This document shows positions 25,026-32,368 of a stretch of DNA of 64,000 nt, piece by piece. The DNA lies in NCBI RefSeq assembly GCF_031458255.1, contig NZ_JAVDYC010000001.1, forward strand, positions 7,612,501 to 7,676,500, given 5' to 3'. The notes below the pieces were generated by a model. The model was not told where the DNA came from and made no database searches. It saw nothing but the letters and a program-made list of their open reading frames with translations. Source of the DNA: Catenuloplanes niger. Its GTDB lineage: Bacteria; Actinomycetota; Actinomycetes; Mycobacteriales; Micromonosporaceae. Every line of letters begins with the position of its first letter. Position 1 is the stretch's first letter. The position numbers and the translations under genes are program-made.

Positions 25026-26482
25026 ACCTGGCCCGGCTGTTCGAGTCCGCGCACGCCCGGCACGGCGACCACCCGGCGATCCACGCGGCCGGCCGCTGGC
25101 ACTCGTCCGGCGAGCTGTTCGACCGCGCCGTGCGGTTCAGCGCCGGCCTGCGCGAGCTCGGCGTGAAGCCCGGCGACCGGGTGGTGGTGTTCATGGCCAA
25201 CTGCCCCGAGGTGGTGATCAGCTATCACGCGATCTGGCGCGCCGGCGCGGTCGTCACGCCGATCGTGTTCCTGGTGACGCCGGCCGAGCTGCGCCACATG
25301 ATCGACGACTCCGGCGCGGTCGCGGTGATCACCACGGCCGAGTTGCTGCCGAAGGTGTCGGCCGCGGTGGCCGGCCTGGACATCCCGGTCGTCGTGGACT
25401 TCGCGCCGCACGAGGAGCAGGACGGCCCGCTGATCGACCGGGGCGCCGACGAACTCGCCGCGCTGCTCTACACCGGCGGGACCACCGGGCGCAGCAAGGG
25501 TGTGGCGCTCACCCACGCGAACATCGACGCGGCCTCGGCGGCGTCCCGCGCGGTCAGCTTCGTGCCCGGGATCTCCCGGTCGGTGACCGCGCTGCCGATG
25601 TCGCACTCCTACGGCATGCTGGTCACGGTCGGCACCCAGCAGATCCCGGAGCCGGAGTCGACCGTGCTGCTGCGGTTCTTCGACGCGCCCGCGTGGCTGC
25701 GCGCGGCCGCGGAGTTCCGGGTGCAGCAGGCCGCGGTCGTACCGTCGATGATCTCGATGTTGCTGGCCGAGCCGCTGGAGAACGTCGACCTGTCGTCGCT
25801 GCGCTACCTGTTCTCCGGAGCGGCGCCGCTGCCCCGCGCGGTCGCGGACGAGTTCCGGCGGCGGGTGCCGTCCGTGCAGATCCTGGAGGGGTACGGATGC
25901 ACGGAGACGGCCGGGATCCTGACGTCCACGCCGCCGGGCCGGGCCCGTCCCGGGACCGTGGGCGTGCCGGTGCCGGGCGTGTCGCTGCGGCTGGTCGACT
26001 TCGACGACTCGCCGGTGCCGCCCGGCGAGCCCGGCGAGATCGTGGCGTCCGGCCCGAACGTGATGGCCGCCTACTGGGACGGCACCCGCGACTTCACGCC
26101 GGACGGCTGGCTCCGCACCGGCGACGTCGGGACGTTCGACGACGACGGGTACCTGTCCATCATCGACCGCAAGAAGGACGTGATCATCAGGGGTGGCTAC
26201 AACGTGTATCCGCGCGACGTGGAGGAGGCGCTGATCCGGCACCCCGCGGTCACCGGGTGCGCCGTCGTCGGCCGGCCGGACAACCGGCTCGGCGAGGAGG
26301 TGGTCGCCATGGTCACCGTCTCGTCCCCGGTGACCGCCGACGACCTGGTGGAATACGCCAAGACCGTGCTGTCCGCGACCAAGTACCCCAGGGAGATCCG
26401 CATCGTCGACGCGATCCCGCTGACCTCGGTCGGTAAAGTGGACCGGAAGCGTCTCCGCGCGGGGATCTCCGCACCGTCCTGA
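25022..26482 (+). CDS. AMP-dependent acyl-CoA synthetase/ligase
   Basis: This 486-residue ANL-superfamily ligase has the P-loop YTGGTTGRSKGV (150-161), GYGCTETAG (A5), DGWLRTGDVG (A7), DRKKDVIIRGGYNVYPRDVE (A8 hinge) and SVGKVDRKRL with the A10 lysine. It activates a carboxylic acid as an acyl-AMP and passes it to CoA, the entry step for the acid imported or processed by this cluster. ATGA overlap with the dehydrogenase gene; it is the last gene of the operon. Confidence 0.9.
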   Translation: MNLARLFESAHARHGDHPAIHAAGRWHSSGELFDRAVRFSAGLRELGVKPGDRVVVFMANCPEVVISYHAIWRAGAVVTPIVFLVTPAELRHMIDDSGAVAVITTAELLPKVSAAVAGLDIPVVVDFAPHEEQDGPLIDRGADELAALLYTGGTTGRSKGVALTHANIDAASAASRAVSFVPGISRSVTALPMSHSYGMLVTVGTQQIPEPESTVLLRFFDAPAWLRAAAEFRVQQAAVVPSMISMLLAEPLENVDLSSLRYLFSGAAPLPRAVADEFRRRVPSVQILEGYGCTETAGILTSTPPGRARPGTVGVPVPGVSLRLVDFDDSPVPPGEPGEIVASGPNVMAAYWDGTRDFTPDGWLRTGDVGTFDDDGYLSIIDRKKDVIIRGGYNVYPRDVEEALIRHPAVTGCAVVGRPDNRLGEEVVAMVTVSSPVTADDLVEYAKTVLSATKYPREIRIVDAIPLTSVGKVDRKRLRAGISAPS

Positions 26483-26518
26483 TGCCGGGCGGCGCCGGGC
26501 CCGGCCGAAGGAGATCGA

Positions 26519-26540
26519 CGACCGGTCCTGGGGCCGGTCG
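26519..26540 (+). terminator. Possible terminator after the ligase gene
   Basis: A 7-bp stem CGACCGG / CCGGTCG with an 8-nt loop, 36 bases after the stop codon. It is short, and the flanking sequence is uniformly GC-rich. Confidence 0.3.
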
Positions 26541-26710
26541 GGCGGTGGCGGGTCCAGGCCCCGCGTCCCGCGCCCCGGGACCGGCCGTTGCGGTCCGCCC
26601 CCGCCGACCGGACCGTCGCGCCCGCCGATGTGCGCGGCGGCCCCGCAAGCCCGGCGCGCCCGCGCCGGGAGACCTCCGGTGCCCGGCGCCGGCGACAGAA
26701 TCGGTGGGAC

Positions 26711-27358
26711 ATGGCTGACTCGCACACGGCCCTGGCCGGCGGTGGAAATTCCACTCCTGGCAGAGTCGACGGCCGCACCGCCCGGGCCGAGCGCACCCGC
26801 CGCGCCATCGTCGAGGCCCACTACGCGCTGATCTCCGAGGGTGACCTCAAACCCACCGGCGAACGCATCGCCGAGCGCGCCGGCGTCTCCCTCCGCGCAC
26901 TCTGGACCAACTTCAAGGACCTGGAGACGCTGTTCGCCGCCACCGACGCGCTCCTGGTCTCCCGCCAGGAGGCCGCCTGGACCGAGATCAGCCCCACGCT
27001 GCCGTTCACCACCCGGGTCGACGAGTTCTGCCGCCAGCGGGCCCGCATGCTGGAGATCGTCGCGCCGCTCGCCCGCGCCGCCACGATCAAACAGCCGTTC
27101 TCCGCCCAGCTCCGGGACAACCGCAAACGGCACATCGCCCGGGTCCGCACCGAACTCGAGGCGCTGTTCGCCCACGAACTCGCCGCCGCCGGCCCCGGCC
27201 GCACCCAGCTCCTCGACGCGCTCAGCGTCACCACCACCTGGGCCGGCTGGTCCCTGCTCCGCGACGAACTCGGCCTCTCCACCGACGAGGCCCGCGCCAC
27301 CATGTCCCGTACCGTCACCGCGCTGCTGATCACGGCCATGGCCACGCTCCCGCAGTAA
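26711..27358 (+). CDS. TetR family transcriptional regulator, candidate regulator of the catabolic island
   Basis: This 215-residue regulator has a TetR DNA-binding domain (ERTRRAIVEAHYALISEGDLKPTGERIAERAGVSLRALWTNFKDLETLF) with recognition helix SLRALWTNF. The ligand domain ends in WAGWSLLRDELGLSTDEAR, as in regulators of acyl-CoA pathways. It lies 228 bases after the ligase gene on the same strand. The three 6-3-6 operators upstream of the island's operons have no other evident regulator, so it is the first candidate to bind them. No such site is seen before its own start, so autoregulation is not indicated. Confidence 0.85.
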   Translation: MADSHTALAGGGNSTPGRVDGRTARAERTRRAIVEAHYALISEGDLKPTGERIAERAGVSLRALWTNFKDLETLFAATDALLVSRQEAAWTEISPTLPFTTRVDEFCRQRARMLEIVAPLARAATIKQPFSAQLRDNRKRHIARVRTELEALFAHELAAAGPGRTQLLDALSVTTTWAGWSLLRDELGLSTDEARATMSRTVTALLITAMATLPQ

Positions 27359-27429
27359 CGGCCGGCCCCGGCCGGCCCGGGTGCGGCCAGCCCCGGTCCC
27401 GGTCGCATAGCACGGGTTCCGCACGATCT

Positions 27430-27459
27430 CATGACATTGATGTCTGGACATGCGTCATG
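27430..27459. promoter_or_regulatory. Nested inverted repeat upstream of the RHS gene
   Basis: CATGAC (27430-27435) and GTCATG (27454-27459) enclose a second palindrome ATGTC-TG-GACAT (27440-27451). It lies 172 bases before the RHS start and may be an operator. Nothing else is recognised in 27359-27630. Confidence 0.4.
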
Positions 27460-27630
27460 TCGAAACCGATGCCGTCCCGCCCCACCCGGCGACCATCCAT
27501 ATGACACGGTCGACTCGCTCGAACACCGGGCGTGACGGGGGTCAACGGGGTTCTCCCGGCCGCGGGCCGCACCTGGCCCGCGGCCCCTCGCCGTGCCCTT
27601 CGCAGCTACGGGGACCACGGGAGGAAGTAC

Positions 27631-30600
27631 GTGAGACAGAGACGATTCGCGCCGGCGGTGGCCGGCGTCATGCTGATGACGTCGGTCGTGGTGGCGCCGC
27701 AGGGCCCCGCGACGGCCGCGGCGCGACCCGACACCGGCGCCGAGCGGACCCGGCCGGCCCAGCAGGCGTCGCCCGGCGCCGGCGGTCCGGTCGCGCTCAG
27801 CACCTCGGCCACCGAGGTCGCGATGGCGGCCGGGCCGATATCCGTGCCCAAGGGCACCGGGCCCGGCCGCAACGCCACGTTGACCTCGTTCGCGCTGACC
27901 GACCGGGTGACGCTCGACGTCAACGTCGGCTCCGGCAACCTGCTGGTGCGCACCACCGACCTGACACTGCCCGGCATCGCGGAGAACGAGCTGCTCGGCT
28001 CCGTGCACAACAGCCTGTTCCTCGGCTCGGACCTGCACACCGGCTCGCTCGGGCCGGGCTGGCGCACCCGGACCGGCGTGGACGTGCGGCTGATCGAGGC
28101 GGACGACGACTCGGTCACCTACGTCGCCTCGGACGGCGTGGTGGGCCGGTTCACCAGCACCGGGTCGGGCTACACCGCGCCCGGCGAGTTCAAGGCGACA
28201 CTGGCCGCGGACGGCACCGGCTGGCGGCTGACCGAGCACGAGACCGGCCGCGAGCTGTACTTCACCGCGGCCGGGCTGCTGGACCGGGTGCTGGACCGCA
28301 ACGACAACGTCACCGACTACACCTACGACGGCTCCGGCCGGCTCACCGCGGTCCGGTCCGCCCGGGGCTCGGCGGCCGCGCGTGAGGTGCAGGTCAGTTA
28401 CGCGAACGGCCGCATCGCGAAGATCGCGCAGACGGTCGACGGTGTGCAGGCCCGGCGGGTGGAGTACAACTACACCGCGGCCGGTGACCTGGCCGAGATC
28501 TGCTCCGGCACCGAGCGGGACGTGCGCTTCGAGTACGACACCCAGCACCGGATCACGAAGATCATCAGCGGCGTCTGGTGGAACGAGCCCGGCGCGATCA
28601 CCACGCTCACGTACGACTCCGCGCACCGGGTCACCTCGGTCAGCCGGCTCTACGGCACGACGGCCACCGAGGCGGCGGTCACCCGGTTCGCCTACCCGTC
28701 GGCGAGCCAGACGCTGGTGGCGGACGCGAACACCGACCTGAGTCAGGCGGTCGCCGCGGTACCGCACACCACGTACACGCTCAACGGCGAGAAGCGCGTC
28801 ACCCGGGCCGTCGACGCGGCCGGGAAGGTCCGCGAGCGCACCTACAACGTCCACCAGGACGTGCAGCGGTCCACCGACGCGCTCGGCAACGAGTCGGTCA
28901 ACACGTTCGGCGCCAACGGCGGGCAGTCGCTGACCGAGTCGGCCACCGCGACCGGCGCGTCCGTGCAGTTCTCCTACGCGAACGCGGCCACGCCGACCAA
29001 CCCGACCGGCGCCTACCAGCCGTCGTCGTCACAGGACGCGCAGGGCAACACGAGCACCCACGTCTACAACGGTGCCGGGAACCGGCTGTCCACCGCGGAC
29101 GCGCTCGCCGCCGAGGCGAAGGTCGAGTACAACGCGGACGGCACGGTGGCGAAGACGATCGACCCGGGCAACGGCACGAACGGCACGGTCTACACCTACA
29201 ACGCCGACAAGCAGCTGATCCGCGCCACGCCGCCGACCGGGAACTCGCTCGGCGTGCGGGACTACACCTACGACCGGTTCGGGCGGCTGCGCACCGCGAC
29301 CGACGGGGCCGGGCGGACCACCACCTACGAGTACGACCTGGACGACCGGGTGACGAAGGTGTCGTACTCGGACGGCAGCACCGCGGTCTCCTACACCTAC
29401 GACGGCGCGGGCAACGTCTACGCCCGGCAGGACGCCGACGGCTACCAGAACTTCTGGTACGACCGGCTCAACCGGCTCGTCGAGCGCGGTGCCACGCTCT
29501 GGTACGCCTACGACGCGGTCGGCAACCTGATCCAGCTCTCCGACCGGCGCGGCGACACCTTCTACACGTACGACGTGCGCAACCTGCTCACCGCGATGCA
29601 GGCCGGTGACGGCCGCTACACGTTCGGCTACGACGACGAGGGCCGGCGTACGTACACCCGGCTGAGCGTCGCGCAGGCCGGGCCGCAGTACGTCGCCGAG
29701 ACCCGCAACGCCTACGACCGGTCCGGCCGGCTGGCCCGGACCACCACCACCCGCTGGCAGCGCGTGAACGGCACCGACACCGCGTCGGTCGTCCACGACG
29801 TCTCCTACTGCTACGCCAAGCGGTCCGGCACGTCCGCCTGCTCCACCGCGGCCGGCGACGACACCGGGCTGCGGCAGTGGCAGACCGACCACCACCGTGG
29901 CGGCGCGGTCACGGTCCACTCGTTCGACGGCTCCAACCGGCTGACCAGGTCCACGAACATCAACGGCCGGACGTACGACTACGGGTACGACGCCAACGGC
30001 AACCGGCAGACCGAGAAGGTCGACGGCGTGACCGTCCAGTCGCTGAGCTTCAACTCGGCCAACCAGGTCACCACCGGCGGCTTCGGCTACGACGGGGCCG
30101 GCAACCAGACCGACGGCGGCGCCGCGCAGTCCGCCACCTACAACGCCGGCGGCCAGACCCGCGCGGTGGCCGGTAGCACCCTGCACTACGCCGGGCCCGA
30201 CCAGGTCGAACTCTCCTACACGCAGGGCCCGTCCGCGAAGGACCTCTGGTGGGGCCTGAAGGACCGCAACGGCCAGTCGGTGCTGCAGTTCTACCAGTCC
30301 CACGACGGGCAGTGGCGGCACATCGAGCGGGACGGGGACGGCAACGCGCTCGGCCACCGAACCGCCGACCACCACTACTTCTACGTCCTCGACGGGCTCG
30401 GCTCGGTGGTCGGGCTGATCGACGACACCGGCGCGTTGGCCGGCAGCCGCACCTACGACCCGTACGGCAAGGTCATCGCGACGGCCGGCGGCGAGACCGG
30501 CCACACCGTCCTGGGGTACGCCGCGGGACTGGTGCACGGCGACCTGACCAAGTTCGGCAAGCGCTGGTACGACGCCGGTACCGGCCGGTTCACCCAGCAG

Positions 30601-30885
30601 GACAGCCTCAACCTGATCGGTGACCCCGCCCAGGGCAACCGGTACGCCTACGCCGGCTGCAACCCGGTCAACTACGTCGACCCGACCGGGCAGGCGGTGT
30701 GCAGCCTGGTCATCCAGACCCTGGTGTACGGTCTGGGCGCCGCCGCGTTCGCCGCGATCGCCGCGGCCGGTGGCGGCGTGATCCTGGGCGTGGCGATCTC
30801 GGCGTCGACCGCCGGCGGGATCGCCGCCGGTCTGACCGGTGCCGGGGTCACGGCAGGATTCCTGTCGAGCATCTTCTGCGACTGA
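27631..30885 (+). CDS. Secreted RHS/YD-repeat protein with hydrophobic C-terminal tail
   Basis: This 1084-residue protein begins with a Sec-type signal peptide (VRQRRF, hydrophobic core, cleavage near ATAAA at about 31). A beta-sandwich-like segment (residues about 60-200) and some twenty YD repeats of the form YDxxGRLxxxxx follow. The RHS core ends with YDPYGKVIA, GKRWYDAGTGRFTQQDSLN and NPVNYVDPTGQ. After DPTGQ a 63-residue tail is Gly/Ala-rich and strongly hydrophobic, ending IFCD; it is not a known nuclease or deaminase. Such proteins form a shell around a C-terminal effector. GTG 27631 follows GGGAGGA. A two-TM gene follows within 20 bases. Confidence 0.88.
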   Translation: MRQRRFAPAVAGVMLMTSVVVAPQGPATAAARPDTGAERTRPAQQASPGAGGPVALSTSATEVAMAAGPISVPKGTGPGRNATLTSFALTDRVTLDVNVGSGNLLVRTTDLTLPGIAENELLGSVHNSLFLGSDLHTGSLGPGWRTRTGVDVRLIEADDDSVTYVASDGVVGRFTSTGSGYTAPGEFKATLAADGTGWRLTEHETGRELYFTAAGLLDRVLDRNDNVTDYTYDGSGRLTAVRSARGSAAAREVQVSYANGRIAKIAQTVDGVQARRVEYNYTAAGDLAEICSGTERDVRFEYDTQHRITKIISGVWWNEPGAITTLTYDSAHRVTSVSRLYGTTATEAAVTRFAYPSASQTLVADANTDLSQAVAAVPHTTYTLNGEKRVTRAVDAAGKVRERTYNVHQDVQRSTDALGNESVNTFGANGGQSLTESATATGASVQFSYANAATPTNPTGAYQPSSSQDAQGNTSTHVYNGAGNRLSTADALAAEAKVEYNADGTVAKTIDPGNGTNGTVYTYNADKQLIRATPPTGNSLGVRDYTYDRFGRLRTATDGAGRTTTYEYDLDDRVTKVSYSDGSTAVSYTYDGAGNVYARQDADGYQNFWYDRLNRLVERGATLWYAYDAVGNLIQLSDRRGDTFYTYDVRNLLTAMQAGDGRYTFGYDDEGRRTYTRLSVAQAGPQYVAETRNAYDRSGRLARTTTTRWQRVNGTDTASVVHDVSYCYAKRSGTSACSTAAGDDTGLRQWQTDHHRGGAVTVHSFDGSNRLTRSTNINGRTYDYGYDANGNRQTEKVDGVTVQSLSFNSANQVTTGGFGYDGAGNQTDGGAAQSATYNAGGQTRAVAGSTLHYAGPDQVELSYTQGPSAKDLWWGLKDRNGQSVLQFYQSHDGQWRHIERDGDGNALGHRTADHHYFYVLDGLGSVVGLIDDTGALAGSRTYDPYGKVIATAGGETGHTVLGYAAGLVHGDLTKFGKRWYDAGTGRFTQQDSLNLIGDPAQGNRYAYAGCNPVNYVDPTGQAVCSLVIQTLVYGLGAAAFAAIAAAGGGVILGVAISASTAGGIAAGLTGAGVTAGFLSSIFCD

Positions 30886-30904
30886 GCCGACCGGGAGCGT
30901 ACGC

Positions 30905-31072
30905 ATGAGAACCCTGTTGATCATCGGTGCCGTTCTCGGCGCCGTCGCCCTCGTCCTGCTGCTCGCCGCGCTGCGGGCGAAGGACCCGGCCGGTCGCCGC
31001 CGGCTGAACGTCATCGCGTTGGCCGTACTGCTGGTCAGCCTCGTGGTCAACGTCGTGGCCGCACTGAGCTGA
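30905..31072 (+). CDS. Two-TM small membrane protein, candidate immunity partner of the RHS tail
   Basis: This 55-residue protein has two hydrophobic helices (about 3-22 and 36-54) joined by a positively charged loop RAKDPAGRRR. It starts 19 bases after the RHS stop with GGGAG upstream and ends just before a strong terminator, so it is cotranscribed with the RHS gene. Small multi-TM proteins in this position commonly protect against membrane-active effectors; that role is inferred from position and topology only. Confidence 0.7.
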   Translation: MRTLLIIGAVLGAVALVLLLAALRAKDPAGRRRLNVIALAVLLVSLVVNVVAALS

Positions 31073-31079
31073 CGACACC

Positions 31080-31108
31080 GTGGGGCGGGCCCGCCGGGTC
31101 CGCCCCAC
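31080..31108 (+). terminator. Hairpin terminator after the RHS/two-TM pair
   Basis: A perfect 9-bp stem GTGGGGCGG / CCGCCCCAC with an 11-nt loop begins 7 bases after the stop codon. Confidence 0.65.
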
Positions 31109-31242
31109 CGGGCGCCACCGGCCGCGAGGACCGGCGGAGGGCTGATCACTCCGGCGGGTGAAGCGGTTCCGTTGTGGCGCGCGGACTTCCCGTACCCGTG
31201 AGGATCTGGGCTGTCGGCTTTGATCTTCGGTTTGGGGGCGGA

Positions 31243-31524
31243 ATGTCACGAACGATGCGGGTGCTGCTGGTGGCGGCGCTGGTGGGACCCGGGCTCGCGC
31301 TGAGCGCGGGGACCGCGACGGCGGCGCCGAAGAAGCCGCCGGTTTACCGGAACTGCGCCGCGATGAACGCGGACCACCCGCACGGCGTCGCGAAGTACGG
31401 CGCGATCGACAGGGTGCGCGGCAAGACCAAGCCGGTCACCAAGTTCAAGGTCATCACCGCGATCTACCTGGCCAACACCCACCTCGACCGCGACCGCGAC
31501 GGCGTCGCCTGCGAGAAGCGCTGA
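31243..31524 (+). CDS. Secreted excalibur calcium-binding domain protein
   Basis: This 93-residue protein has a signal peptide (MSRTMRVLLVAALVGPGLAL, cleavage after TATAA) and a C-terminal excalibur domain: YRNCAAMNADHPHGVAKYG and the Ca-binding-like DRDRDGVACEKR ending. These domains occur on extracellular actinobacterial proteins; function is unclear. ATG 31243 is preceded by GGGGGCGGA. A long perfect palindrome follows and terminates both this gene and the convergent operon. Confidence 0.85.
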   Translation: MSRTMRVLLVAALVGPGLALSAGTATAAPKKPPVYRNCAAMNADHPHGVAKYGAIDRVRGKTKPVTKFKVITAIYLANTHLDRDRDGVACEKR

Positions 31525-31528
31525 CCGT

Positions 31529-31560
31529 ACGGCCGGGGCACCGATCGGTGCCCCGGCCGT
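31529..31560. terminator. Perfect 32-nt palindromic terminator
   Basis: ACGGCCGGGGCACCGA followed directly by its reverse complement, between convergent genes ending at 31524 and 31589. It is a strong bidirectional terminator. Confidence 0.8.
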
Positions 31561-31588
31561 GCAGGCGGCAATCGTCCCCGGCGGTCCG

Positions 31589-32353
31589 CTACGGAGCGAG
31601 TCCCTCCTCTCGCCGGATCTGTGCGACCATCTCCTCGAAACGCGCCCGCTCGAAGTCGTCGATATCGCCCGGTTCGGTCATCAGATCGTTCAGCATGTCG
31701 GTGACGGCTTTCCGGTCCGCGATCAGCCGGGCCATGACCGTGGACAGCTGATCGTCGGTCAGCTCTGTGGCACCGGAGACCAGCGGTTTATCGATCATGC
31801 CGGCCAGCACGTCGAGCCAGACCTGGACACGTGTCTTGAGCAGTGCGGCGCGTTGCACCTCCAGATCGTGGCGGTACTGCTGCTCGATCTGCCGCTCCAG
31901 GAACGGCTGGATCTGGTCGCGGACCCGGGCGTCGAGCAGTACGCGGACCCGGGGACGGCAGCGGATCTCGGCGTCACGCCGGTCGAAGCGCCAGTCACGG
32001 AGACCGAGCGCCTCGTTCAGCGCGGTCTCGAACGGCAGCGCGTCGTGCGGTGGATGCTTCCGCGCCAGCCCGGCGGCCAACTCGGTCAGCTCCCGCCGGG
32101 CGATCGCAGTCAGGTGCGGCAGCCAGCTCCGGAGGACCGGGCGTTCCACTCCGTGCGCCGTCCACGTGTACGAGGGACGGACAAGGAAGTCGAACACCTG
32201 GCCGTGCGCGGCCACGATGATCGGCTCGGTGGACTCCTGCCGCTCGGTGATCCGTCCCGGCTCCGGCTCGGGGACCGGGTCGGGGCCGCGAACCGCAGCC
32301 ACGATCGCGCGCCAGAGCCTGGTGCGGAACGGCACGTGGGTTTCCGTCGTCAT
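31589..32353 (-). CDS. Unknown protein, third gene of the cyclase-like/NTPase operon
   Basis: This 254-residue soluble protein is not recognised. Residues about 40-150 look like a mixed alpha/beta domain (PIIVAAHGQVFDFLVRPSYTW, then RCRPRVRVLLDARVRDQ), with faint similarity in layout to band-7/SPFH proteins. Residues 150-250 are charged helices that may coil (LERQIEQQYRHDLEVQRAALLKTR). It starts 15 bases after the NTPase gene with GGAG 8 bases upstream, and is the last gene of the operon. Its constant company with the NTPase suggests an effector or adaptor, not tested here. Confidence 0.6.
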   Translation of the reverse strand: MTTETHVPFRTRLWRAIVAAVRGPDPVPEPEPGRITERQESTEPIIVAAHGQVFDFLVRPSYTWTAHGVERPVLRSWLPHLTAIARRELTELAAGLARKHPPHDALPFETALNEALGLRDWRFDRRDAEIRCRPRVRVLLDARVRDQIQPFLERQIEQQYRHDLEVQRAALLKTRVQVWLDVLAGMIDKPLVSGATELTDDQLSTVMARLIADRKAVTDMLNDLMTEPGDIDDFERARFEEMVAQIRREEGLAP

Positions 32354-32368
32354 GGTCGGCTCCTCGGG

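Noticed and set aside
24467-27451. A 994-codon antisense open frame over the ligase and TetR genes
   Set aside because: Composition is His/Arg/Gly-rich without motifs and it opposes genes with clear catalytic signatures.
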